A stretch of 5,419 nucleotides of DNA from an uncultured Ruminococcus sp. (GTDB lineage: Bacteria; Bacillota; Clostridia; Oscillospirales; Acutalibacteraceae), in assembly GCA_902802975.1 (NCBI GenBank), contig CADCOF010000050.1:1-5419 (forward strand). Reading direction: 5' to 3'. Below the pieces are notes generated by a model, which saw only the letters and a list, made by a program, of their open reading frames with translations, was not told the DNA's origin and did not search any database. Both the position numbers and the translations under genes were made by a program. Of the stretch, positions 1 to 4,363 are shown piece by piece (position 1 is the stretch's first letter; each line of letters begins with the position of its first letter).

Positions 1-365
1 CTCGAAGTATCAATATTGCTGCTTGTATCTGATTTACTTGAAATATCATGATCTGTATTTTTAGTAAAATTACTCGAAATACTGCCATCACTGCTCGCAG
101 TAGATTCATCCGAAATATTGTTATCGCTGTCAATTTCGGAATGGGGGATACGCGATGTGAGCAGCACTCCTGTTATCATGATTGCCCCGGTCAAAAACGC
201 AACTGCGCATAAAGCGGCAGCCAAAGTGTGCCATTTGTTCGGACGCTTTTTAGGAGGGGGCGGCGGAACGCTGTGACTGATCGACTGCACCTTATTGCTG
301 CCATAATATGACTCTGTTTGCCGGGCAACATACTCATCGAGATTGTTGTTCGACTTATCGCTCAT
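1..365 (-). CDS. Single-pass membrane protein of unknown function, 3' end outside window
   Basis: The frame reads from ATG at 365 down to the window edge without a stop (121 codons seen). The start is well set: AAGGAGG at 373-379 lies 7 bases upstream. The N-terminal 45 residues are polar and include a run of five prolines followed by KKRPNK (about residues 34-44), a positive-inside signal. A hydrophobic span follows at about residues 46-70. After it comes a low-complexity stretch rich in Ser, Thr, Asp and Asn (about 75-121), probably a linker to an extracellular domain not visible here. It lies downstream of a sigma/anti-sigma pair on the same strand, so it may belong to that stress or envelope-sensing module, but it also has a good promoter of its own. 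No family can be named from this part. An inside-to-outside topology is inferred from the charges. Confidence 0.8.
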   Translation of the reverse strand, partial: MSDKSNNNLDEYVARQTESYYGSNKVQSISHSVPPPPPKKRPNKWHTLAAALCAVAFLTGAIMITGVLLTSRIPHSEIDSDNNISDESTASSDGSISSNFTKNTDHDISSKSDTSSNIDTS

Positions 366-405
366 TTTTCGCCCTCCTTGATATCAATTGAAACTGCACA
401 CATAT

Positions 406-434
406 ATTATACACAATTTGTGACAAAATATCAA
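406..434 (-). promoter_or_regulatory. Sigma-A promoter of the membrane-protein gene, with spacer palindrome
   Basis: On the minus strand there is a -35 box TTGATA (429-434), a 17-base spacer and a perfect -10 box TATAAT (406-411). The expected transcript starts near 399, giving a leader of about 35 bases. The spacer contains the 11-bp palindrome CACAATTTGTG (412-422), which could be an operator. No repressor can be assigned. Confidence 0.75.
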
Positions 435-500
435 GGGAGTATGCTGCCGTATTTAAGGTTTTTGAATAAGAAAAAAACAAAATGAGCACAACGTGTGTGA

Positions 501-833
501 TCAGTGTTTTTTCGAATTATCGTCCATAATGTCGTAAAGCAAAGCGGAAAGTCCGAAAATCGCTGTGACAACCGTCAATGCCGTGCCGATTGTTCTTCTC
601 ATTCGTAGACGTTTTGACAGGCGACTGAGGTTCATTGCGATTTGCTCTTCTTCGGGTTCACTGAATTCAACTTTCAGCATGGGCGATTTGTGCGGCTTAT
701 GCTTGGCGTAGTACTTTGCGCAGTCGTCGCAGCCGGTCAAATGCTCATCTACTGTATTTACTGTGTCTGCAGAGGCATTGCCTGTCAGATAAACATCTGC
801 CAAGTCACGCACCAGTTCACAAGATATATCCAT
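501..833 (-). CDS. Probable zinc-binding membrane-anchored anti-sigma factor
   Basis: The 110-aa protein carries the zinc-binding anti-sigma signature His31-x3-Cys35-x2-Cys38 (HLTGCDDC), with an upstream Cys5 as a possible fourth ligand, in the family's usual order. A polar linker follows, then a basic patch (KRLRMRR, about 74-80) and one hydrophobic helix (about 81-100) with a short acidic tail. It would hold the partner sigma factor inactive at the membrane through the N-terminal domain. The gene overlaps the sigma gene by 17 bases. Its ribosome binding site GGAGG (843-847, 9 bases from the ATG) lies inside the sigma coding sequence, which suggests translational coupling and matched amounts. 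The C-terminal part outside the membrane is very short (about 10 residues), so any sensing probably needs another protein. The sigma-binding role is inferred from motif and position. Confidence 0.82.
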   Translation of the reverse strand: MDISCELVRDLADVYLTGNASADTVNTVDEHLTGCDDCAKYYAKHKPHKSPMLKVEFSEPEEEQIAMNLSRLSKRLRMRRTIGTALTVVTAIFGLSALLYDIMDDNSKKH

Positions 834-1338
834 TTTTTAATTCCTCCGTAAGTTTCTTTTTTGCTCTGTAAAAAATTACTTTGGCCGAATTTTCGCTTAT
901 TCCCAACGCTTTGGCAGTCTGAGAGAACGACATATCGGCATATATTCTGTATTGTACCACAGCCCTGTATTTTTCGGGAAGTCGTTCGACAAGTTCACGC
1001 AGGGCAACGGTTTCTCCTGCCTTTTCTATAAGTGACAGCGGGTCGTGATCGTCGCTGTCGGCGATTTTATCGGCAAGTTCGCTTAAACTGACACAAGATT
1101 CGGCGGGTTTGTTTTTTCGTATATGTTTATAATATGTATGCTTTGCAATAGACGCTATATATGTAAACATATCACTGTTTCCGGAAAACCTGTGCAGTGA
1201 TAATATAGTCTGATAAAATGTGTCTTGTGTGAGATCCTCTGCCAATTCGGGGTCGTTGCATAATTTCAGCAGAAATAAATACGTTCTGTTATAATATTTC
1301 CTGCAGACTTCTTCATATTCTTCGCGCAGCGTTCTCAC
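817..1338 (-). CDS. ECF-type RNA polymerase sigma factor
   Basis: The 173-aa protein has the two-domain layout of extracytoplasmic-function sigma-70 factors. Region 2 is at about residues 8-76, including AEDLTQDTFYQT at 33-44 (core RNA polymerase binding). An acidic linker spans about 85-110. Region 4 is at about 112-167, with the helix-turn-helix MSFSQTAKALGISENSAKV (136-154) that reads the -35 box. Length is usual for the family. The cognate anti-sigma gene overlaps its 3' end, the standard arrangement for this regulator type. The start is uncertain: the only standard start codon is GTG at 1338, but it overlaps the strong Shine-Dalgarno sequence AAGGAGGTGA. A CTG at 1329 sits at ideal spacing and would give a protein three residues shorter. 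Upstream in-frame stops exclude an earlier start. The subgroup and stimulus cannot be told from sequence. Confidence 0.92.
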   Translation of the reverse strand: MRTLREEYEEVCRKYYNRTYLFLLKLCNDPELAEDLTQDTFYQTILSLHRFSGNSDMFTYIASIAKHTYYKHIRKNKPAESCVSLSELADKIADSDDHDPLSLIEKAGETVALRELVERLPEKYRAVVQYRIYADMSFSQTAKALGISENSAKVIFYRAKKKLTEELKNGYIL

Positions 1339-1355
1339 CTCCTTGATACAGTATT

Positions 1356-1384
1356 ATCATATCACTAAAATCTGGTGATGTCAA
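1356..1384 (-). promoter_or_regulatory. Sigma-A promoter of the sigma/anti-sigma operon
   Basis: The minus strand shows a perfect -35 box TTGACA (1379-1384), a 17-base spacer and a -10 box TATGAT (1356-1361). The start of transcription would be near 1349, so the leader is only about 10-20 bases. An inverted repeat ATCAC-N9-GTGAT (1361-1379) fills the spacer and could bind a regulator. The boxes suit the housekeeping sigma factor rather than an autoregulatory ECF promoter. Confidence 0.75.
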
Positions 1385-1408
1385 TTTTTAATGTATCATT
1401 GGCAAGAA

Positions 1409-1497
1409 GTCCCCCGGGTCTCGCCTTCCGTCGGGGACGGCTGCCGACCGACACGGCAGTGGAGAAGGTGGCACGCCAAAGCCGTGACGGAAGGAGT
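1409..1497. repeat. GC-rich foldable dispersed-repeat-like element
   Basis: A GC-rich block in AT-rich surroundings with nested inverted repeats: an outer stem CCTTCCGTC (1424-1432) with GACGGAAGG (1486-1494), and an inner stem CTGCCG (1441-1446) with CGGCAG (1454-1459). The part around 1461-1494, with GGAGAAGGTGGCACGCC and GTGACGGAAGGAG, resembles, from memory, intergenic repeats found many times in Clostridia genomes. I see no gene here, although a short frame is open by chance. The copy number in this genome cannot be judged from one window. The rest of the 1385-1571 gap shows nothing else I can support. Confidence 0.55.
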
Positions 1498-1571
1498 AAT
1501 ACAAGAAATTTTTGTGAATTTTTACTTTTTTGCCCATTTATAGTAAAAAATCAAAATGTGCTGTTTTTCCC

Positions 1572-1600
1572 TTGATTTTTTTCAAAAAATCGCTTATAAT
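1572..1600 (+). promoter_or_regulatory. Sigma-A promoter of rsmH
   Basis: A -35 box TTGATT (1572-1577), a 17-base spacer and a perfect -10 box TATAAT (1595-1600) predict a start near 1607 and a leader of about 155 bases. An 8-bp inverted repeat GATTTTTT/AAAAAATC with a 2-base centre (1574-1591) covers the -35 box and spacer. It may be an operator or a chance product of AT-rich sequence. Confidence 0.7.
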
Positions 1601-1666
1601 ATATGTCAAAGTGAGGGATAACAGCAAAAATTGGCGTTTTCTGTAAGCTGAGTAGATGGTGTTTTT

Positions 1667-1729
1667 CTCCACTCTCCACTCTCCACTCTCCACTCTCCAC
1701 TCTCCACTCTCCACTCTCCACTTTCCACT
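1667..1729 (+). repeat. Heptanucleotide tandem repeat in the rsmH leader
   Basis: Eight perfect tandem copies of CTCCACT (1667-1722) are followed by one single-base variant TTCCACT (1723-1729) and decayed sequence to about 1740. On the other strand the unit reads AGTGGAG. The array lies between the rsmH promoter and its start codon, so copy-number change would alter the leader RNA but not the protein frame. Confidence 0.95.
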
Positions 1730-1762
1730 CTCTACACTCAACACAGGTTTTATGGTGTATTT

Positions 1763-2716
1763 ATGAATGAAATTAATTCCGAAAAGGACAGTTTTTCTCA
1801 CGTTTCAGTAATGCTTAACGAAGCAGTTGACGGATTGAACGTTCAGCCCGGAGGCGTCTATGTCGACGGTACTGCCGGGGGCGGCGGTCACTCGTTTGAA
1901 ATCGCGTCGAGGCTTGGCACAGATGGTCGGCTTATCTGTATAGATCGTGACCCCGATGCAATAAAAGCAGCGACTGGCCGATTGGAACAGTTCGGCAACG
2001 TCACTATCGTACATTCGACTTTTGCCGATATAAAAACCGTTTTGAACGGTCTTTCAGTTGATAAGGTAGATGGCGTGCTTCTCGATCTCGGTGTGTCGTC
2101 TCGTCAGCTCGATACGCCTGAAAGGGGGTTTTCGTTCCATTATGACGCGCCGCTTGATATGCGTATGAGTCAGGACGGAATCAGTGCTTACGACATTGTG
2201 AATAATGCACCCGCCGGGGAACTTGTGCGTATTTTATCGGTGTACGGCGAGGAGAAATTCGCAAAAAATATTGTCAGAGAAATTCTTTCACAACGAAGCA
2301 AAAAGCCTATCGAGACAACATTTGAGCTTGCCGAGCTTGTGAAAAATGCCTACCCGATGAAAGCGCGCAAAAAAGGACATCCGGCGCGCAAAACGTTTCA
2401 GGCGGTGCGTATTGCTGTGAACAGCGAAATGGAGCAGCTCGAGCGCGGTCTTCAGGAAAGTTTTGACGTGCTGAATGTGGGCGGAAGATTGTCGGTTATT
2501 ACGTTTCATTCTCTTGAAGATCGTATGGTTAAGCATGCAATGTCGCAGTGGTGTAAGGGGTGTACGTGTCCTCCCGATTTTCCTGTTTGCGTTTGCGGAA
2601 ATAAGCCGAAAGCAAGGCTTGTCAACCGCCGCGCGATAGAGCCGAGCGAGGCGGAACTTCTTGATAACAACAGGGCGCGCAGTGCAAAGCTGAGAGTGTG
2701 CGAACGAATATTGTAA
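1763..2716 (+). CDS. rsmH: 16S rRNA (cytosine1402-N4)-methyltransferase RsmH (MraW)
   Basis: The enzyme transfers a methyl group from S-adenosylmethionine to N4 of C1402 in 16S rRNA, tuning the ribosomal P site. The 317-aa length is usual. Family motifs appear in order: HVSVMLNEAVDGL (13-25); the SAM-binding glycine loop VDGTAGGGGHS (34-44); IDRDPDAI (60-67); LLDLGVSSRQLD (106-117) with GFSF and PLDMRM (122-135); HPARKTFQAVRIAVN (206-220); GGRLSVITFHSLEDR (240-254); a Cys-rich stretch CKGCTC...CVCG (264-279) seen in Firmicutes members; and RARSAKLRVCER (304-315). The start at 1763 gives a normal N-terminus, but its ribosome binding site is weak (GGTG at 1754-1757). It heads a shortened division/cell-wall cluster: ftsL follows after 173 bases, and no mraZ precedes it. 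Expression probably starts at 1572-1600 and passes through the 7-bp repeat. Confidence 0.97.
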   Translation: MNEINSEKDSFSHVSVMLNEAVDGLNVQPGGVYVDGTAGGGGHSFEIASRLGTDGRLICIDRDPDAIKAATGRLEQFGNVTIVHSTFADIKTVLNGLSVDKVDGVLLDLGVSSRQLDTPERGFSFHYDAPLDMRMSQDGISAYDIVNNAPAGELVRILSVYGEEKFAKNIVREILSQRSKKPIETTFELAELVKNAYPMKARKKGHPARKTFQAVRIAVNSEMEQLERGLQESFDVLNVGGRLSVITFHSLEDRMVKHAMSQWCKGCTCPPDFPVCVCGNKPKARLVNRRAIEPSEAELLDNNRARSAKLRVCERIL

Positions 2717-2735
2717 AACGATTGTAATTGTTGTT

Positions 2736-2772
2736 GTGCATCATGCACCAAGAACGAACATAATTTTCGTTC
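2736..2772. other. Two adjacent hairpins in the rsmH-ftsL gap
   Basis: GTGCAT-C-ATGCAC (2736-2748) is a near-perfect palindrome. It is followed by a 7-bp stem GAACGAA/TTCGTTC with a 7-base loop (2752-2772). Neither is followed by a T-run, so they are not ordinary terminators. They could be operator sites or RNA 3'-end protecting structures; the role is unknown. Confidence 0.5.
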
Positions 2773-2792
2773 AAGTTGTTACAGAAAAACGT

Positions 2793-2821
2793 TTGGAAAA
2801 GTTACGGTTTTGTAGTATAAT
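2793..2821 (+). promoter_or_regulatory. Probable promoter of the ftsL-like gene
   Basis: A perfect -10 box TATAAT (2816-2821) stands 17 bases after a weaker -35 box TTGGAA (2793-2798). The predicted leader of about 62 bases holds a possible 10-codon upstream frame (2844-2876, ATG to TAA) without a convincing ribosome binding site. The promoter would let ftsL be made independently of rsmH. Confidence 0.6.
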
Positions 2822-2889
2822 ATATACATGGGGTTATAAAAATATGAGGCGGTGCTTTTTTGTGCCTGCCCGATAAATGAGGTGATGTA

Positions 2890-3396
2890 GTGGCTTACAT
2901 CGATGAGAACTCCGCCTATGATCTCTCGCTGTTTGAGGAGCGTGAGGAGTCTGCGGAAAAGAAGCCGAGATCACAAGAGAATATTGTCTATGACCTCAAC
3001 AAAGAACGCCGTCAAAGACGGTGGGCAAATGTCAATGTCGCAGAAATGCTTGCTGTAACTGCAATTACAGTTATGGTCATTATTTCCGTGTCCGCTATCA
3101 TAAAAGGACAGGCTCAGCTGACAGAGTTGAATCATCAGATTACAAGCGCCCAGAGTACGCTCGACGAGCTTGCAAGTACTTATACGCAGGTGCAGATGTC
3201 TGTTGAAAATAAACTGGGTCCTTCCGTTGTCGAAGAATATGCAAAGAATGTTTTGGGTATGTCGAAGACAGACAGCAGTCAGAAGGAATTTATCAGTTTT
3301 TCACAAGGAGATAAGGCGGTAGTTGCCGAGGACGTCAATAAAGGCTTGTTAGAGAAGTTGAAAGACGCCTTGGTGGAAGCGTGGAGCGATAAGTAA
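2890..3396 (+). CDS. ftsL: FtsL-like cell division protein (septum-formation bitopic protein)
   Basis: The 168-aa protein has FtsL/DivIC architecture: a polar cytoplasmic N-terminus (1-48) ending in a basic patch (KERRQRRW, 38-45); one membrane helix (about 52-71); an extracytoplasmic coiled coil (about 73-108); and the family-like segment VEEYAKNVLGMSKTDSSQ (114-131). Family members join DivIB/FtsQ and DivIC/FtsB at the septum to activate cell-wall synthesis there. Position directly after rsmH is the standard place for ftsL, which favours FtsL over DivIC; sequence identity within this family is low, so the name rests on layout and position. The GTG start at 2890 is supported by GAGGTGA about 7 bases upstream. 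The cytoplasmic region is long compared with typical FtsL, and the C-terminus carries an extra amphipathic acidic/basic tail (about 145-168). No pbpB/spoVD follows, unlike in most Firmicutes. Confidence 0.82.
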   Translation: MAYIDENSAYDLSLFEEREESAEKKPRSQENIVYDLNKERRQRRWANVNVAEMLAVTAITVMVIISVSAIIKGQAQLTELNHQITSAQSTLDELASTYTQVQMSVENKLGPSVVEEYAKNVLGMSKTDSSQKEFISFSQGDKAVVAEDVNKGLLEKLKDALVEAWSDK

Positions 3397-3404
3397 TCGG
3401 CGAA

Positions 3405-3462
3405 AGAGTGACATTTTGTTTTACTCCTTTATGAAGAAAATGTCACTCTGATTTGGTTTTTT
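3405..3462 (+). terminator. Rho-independent terminator after ftsL
   Basis: A perfect 13-bp stem AGAGTGACATTTT (3405-3417) with AAAATGTCACTCT (3437-3449) and a 19-base loop is followed by a T-run at 3457-3462. It starts 9 bases after the ftsL stop. The T-run is 7 bases from the stem, so efficiency may be moderate. Confidence 0.8.
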
Positions 3463-3495
3463 GTGTTATTCAACAGTGCGCCGCTGTGATGCTTT

Positions 3496-3524
3496 TTGAC
3501 AAAACGAAAGTTTTGTTTTATAAA
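3496..3524 (+). promoter_or_regulatory. Strong sigma-A promoter of rplL, with hairpin-forming spacer
   Basis: A perfect -35 box TTGACA (3496-3501), a 17-base spacer and -10 box TATAAA (3519-3524) predict transcription from about 3531. The inverted repeat ACAAAAC-GAAA-GTTTTGT (3499-3516) overlaps the -35 box and most of the spacer. An outer pair GCCGCT/AGCGGC (3480-3485, 3525-3530) brackets the whole promoter. Such symmetry could mark an operator. It is the only good promoter found for rplL. Confidence 0.75.
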
Positions 3525-3624
3525 AGCGGCAGTAGGGATGGTGCAGCCCGAATTTACGCCTGTGGAGTTAGTAGGTTACGAGGACAATGAAGCAGGAAGC
3601 CCATTTGCTTTAGACAATGGGTAG
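3523..3624 (+). pseudogene. 3' fragment of tnpB (RNA-guided nuclease of IS605-type elements)
   Basis: An open frame, ending at TAG 3622-3624, encodes a C-terminal piece reading KAAVGMVQPEFTPVEL (first 16 residues) and then a segment with EAGSPFAL before the stop. This resembles the poorly conserved tail that follows the catalytic core in TnpB of Clostridia, ending in an EAGSP-like segment shared with the element's right end. All catalytic parts (RuvC-like residues, zinc finger) are missing; an in-frame stop at 3487-3489 limits the fragment on the left. From the predicted transcript start a 28-codon frame beginning with ATG at 3538 could in principle be translated, but it has no proper ribosome binding site. 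Most likely a dead remnant. Confidence 0.65.
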
Positions 3625-3629
3625 TTCAC
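3525..3629 (+). mobile_element. Right-end remnant of an IS200/IS605-family element (omega-RNA-like)
   Basis: The stretch has the look of the 3' terminus of an IS605-type element: the tail of a tnpB frame, then the sequence GAAGCAGGAAGCCC leading into a subterminal hairpin CCCATT (3600-3605)/AATGGG (3616-3621) with a loop containing CTTTAG, then GTAGTTCAC, where such elements usually end (3629). In intact elements this end is cut and joined by the TnpA transposase, and its RNA copy forms the scaffold of the omega-RNA that guides the TnpB nuclease, with guide bases taken from the flank just outside. Here no left end, tnpA or tnpB body is present. The left boundary is a guess, since decay hides it. 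Recognition is from memory of the family, not from a search. Confidence 0.7.
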
Positions 3630-3661
3630 AACAACTAAAAATATATTGGAGGTAAATTACC

Positions 3662-4036
3662 ATGGCATCAGAGAAAATTAATGCTATCGTTGAAGAAGTT
3701 GGTCAGCTTACAGTTCTTGAGCTTTCCGAGCTCGTATCAGCAATTGAGGAGAAATTCGGTGTTTCCGCTGCAGCAGCAGTTGCAGTAGCAGCACCGGGCG
3801 CAGCAGCAGCTGCTGAGGAAGAGAAGACTGAGTTTGACGTTATCCTCAAGAACGCAGGTCCTGAGAAGATCAAGGTTATCAAGGTTGTTCGTGAGATCAC
3901 AGGTCTCGGACTTAAGGAAGCAAAGGCTCTCGTTGACGGCGCACCGAAGCCCGTTAAGGAAGGCGTTTCCAAGGACGATGCAGAGGCTATGAAGGCTAAG
4001 CTCGAAGAGGTTAAGGCTGAGGTAGAGCTTAAGTAA
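3662..4036 (+). CDS. rplL: 50S ribosomal protein L7/L12
   Basis: The 124-aa protein is full length. The N-terminal dimerisation and L10-binding domain (1-33, with [17 protein letters not shown]) is followed by an alanine-rich flexible hinge (about 36-53) and the globular C-terminal domain (55-124) with the family core [21 protein letters not shown] (81-101) and the ending VELK. The stalk protein recruits and stimulates translation factors (EF-Tu, EF-G, IF2). GGAGG at 3648-3652 lies 9 bases before the ATG. Codon choice is biased (GCA, GTT, AAG) as in highly expressed genes. Odd points: there is no rplJ next to it, whereas rplJ-rplL is usual; the leader contains IS605-type sequence; and Lys118 stands where the family mostly has Gly ([12 protein letters not shown]). 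It may be the sole copy or a second one; the window cannot tell. Confidence 0.98.
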   Translation: MASEKINAIVEEVGQLTVLELSELVSAIEEKFGVSAAAAVAVAAPGAAAAAEEEKTEFDVILKNAGPEKIKVIKVVREITGLGLKEAKALVDGAPKPVKEGVSKDDAEAMKAKLEEVKAEVELK

Positions 4037-4050
4037 TCACTGTTACTTAA
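4029..4050 (+). other. Hairpin spanning the rplL stop codon
   Basis: TTAAGTAA (4029-4036) pairs with TTACTTAA (4043-4050) around a 6-base loop. The 8-bp AT-rich stem includes the TAA stop codon itself. It lies 11 bases before the terminator stem; it may protect the 3' end of the mRNA or be incidental. Confidence 0.4.
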
Positions 4051-4061
4051 AAATAATTCAA

Positions 4062-4091
4062 AAGGGCTGTCGTTTTGGCAGTCCTTTTTTT
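4062..4091 (+). terminator. Rho-independent terminator after rplL
   Basis: The stem AAGGGCTG (4062-4069) with CAGTCCTT (4079-4086), containing one G-U pair, and a 9-base loop run straight into a seven-T tract (4085-4091). This is a classic terminator and makes rplL a single-gene transcript. Confidence 0.88.
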
Positions 4092-4119
4092 CATATATTT
4101 ACTCCTATGTACATATAAT
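4091..4119 (+). promoter_or_regulatory. Promoter of the three-gene operon, possibly sigma-E type
   Basis: CATATAAT (4112-4119) would serve either as a housekeeping -10 (TATAAT) or as the sporulation sigma-E -10 (consensus CATACAAT, 7 of 8). The housekeeping -35 position (4091-4096, TCATAT) is poor. As a sigma-E -35 the same place reads TCATATA (4091-4097), 6 of 7 to KMATATT, with a 14-base spacer, which is correct. AT-richness makes chance matches likely. Confidence 0.45.
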
Positions 4120-4162
4120 GATTAACGTCAGACCAACAATTATTATTGGAGGAAATATTATT

Positions 4163-4363
4163 ATGATAAACAGAAATAGCAGAAAAGATATATGGGAATT
4201 AAAACAGGCGGCAAAAAGTGGGGGAGTAGATGCCGTTATGAGTAAGCTTTCCCCTGATGAGAGTGCAAAGCTGAGATCTATACTTGCAGACGAAGACGCG
4301 CTCAAGGAGATATTATCATCACCTCAAGCGCAGTCACTTATTAAGGAGCTGAAAAATGAGTGA
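4163..4363 (+). CDS. Small helical protein of unknown function
   Basis: The 66-aa frame begins at ATG 4163, chosen over the in-frame ATG at 4118 because GGAGG (4148-4152) stands 10 bases before it and the earlier one overlaps the -10 box. The protein is soluble and probably all helical, with a C-terminal pattern DEDALKEILSSPQAQSLIKEL (residues 38-58) in which a short acidic helix leads to a 'SSPQAQ' helix cap. A similar 'xDPxAMEKIxxL' helix opens the next protein, which suggests a shared fold or partner. It is the first gene of a three-gene operon; its stop overlaps the next start by 8 bases. I recognise no named family. From memory, small neighbours of this kind occur in spore-forming Clostridia, but this is not evidence of function. 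Confidence 0.8.
   Translation: MINRNSRKDIWELKQAAKSGGVDAVMSKLSPDESAKLRSILADEDALKEILSSPQAQSLIKELKNE

Noticed and set aside
481..500. Terminator after the anti-sigma gene
   Set aside because: Only a 4-bp stem (CACA/TGTG) precedes the T-rich stretch, which is too weak to call.
1375..1575. Short open frame on the plus strand across the GC-rich repeat
   Set aside because: No ribosome binding site; the frame is explained by the repeat and the translation has no protein-like pattern.
1667..1729. The 7-bp repeat (AGTGGAG on the minus strand) as a set of MraZ-binding boxes in front of rsmH
   Set aside because: MraZ boxes are short GTGG/TGGG-type motifs spaced about one helical turn (10 bp) apart. 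A 7-bp period does not keep one DNA face, and no mraZ is present here.
1538..1801. Minus-strand frame encoding ESGEWRV repeats
   Set aside because: It is only the heptanucleotide array read in one frame; it overlaps the rsmH start and lacks start signals.
1805..2751. Minus-strand frames opposite rsmH
   Set aside because: They are shadows of a clear conserved coding sequence and contain no recognisable protein pattern.
2736..2772. Terminator after rsmH
   Set aside because: Neither hairpin is followed by a T-run on the plus strand.
3463..3661. L10-type leader of a rplJ-rplL operon
   Set aside because: There is no rplJ, and the leader sequence is better explained by the tnpB tail and IS605-type right end.
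3703..3972. Minus-strand frame opposite rplL
   Set aside because: Shadow of rplL caused by its strong codon bias; low-complexity Ser/Ala translation.
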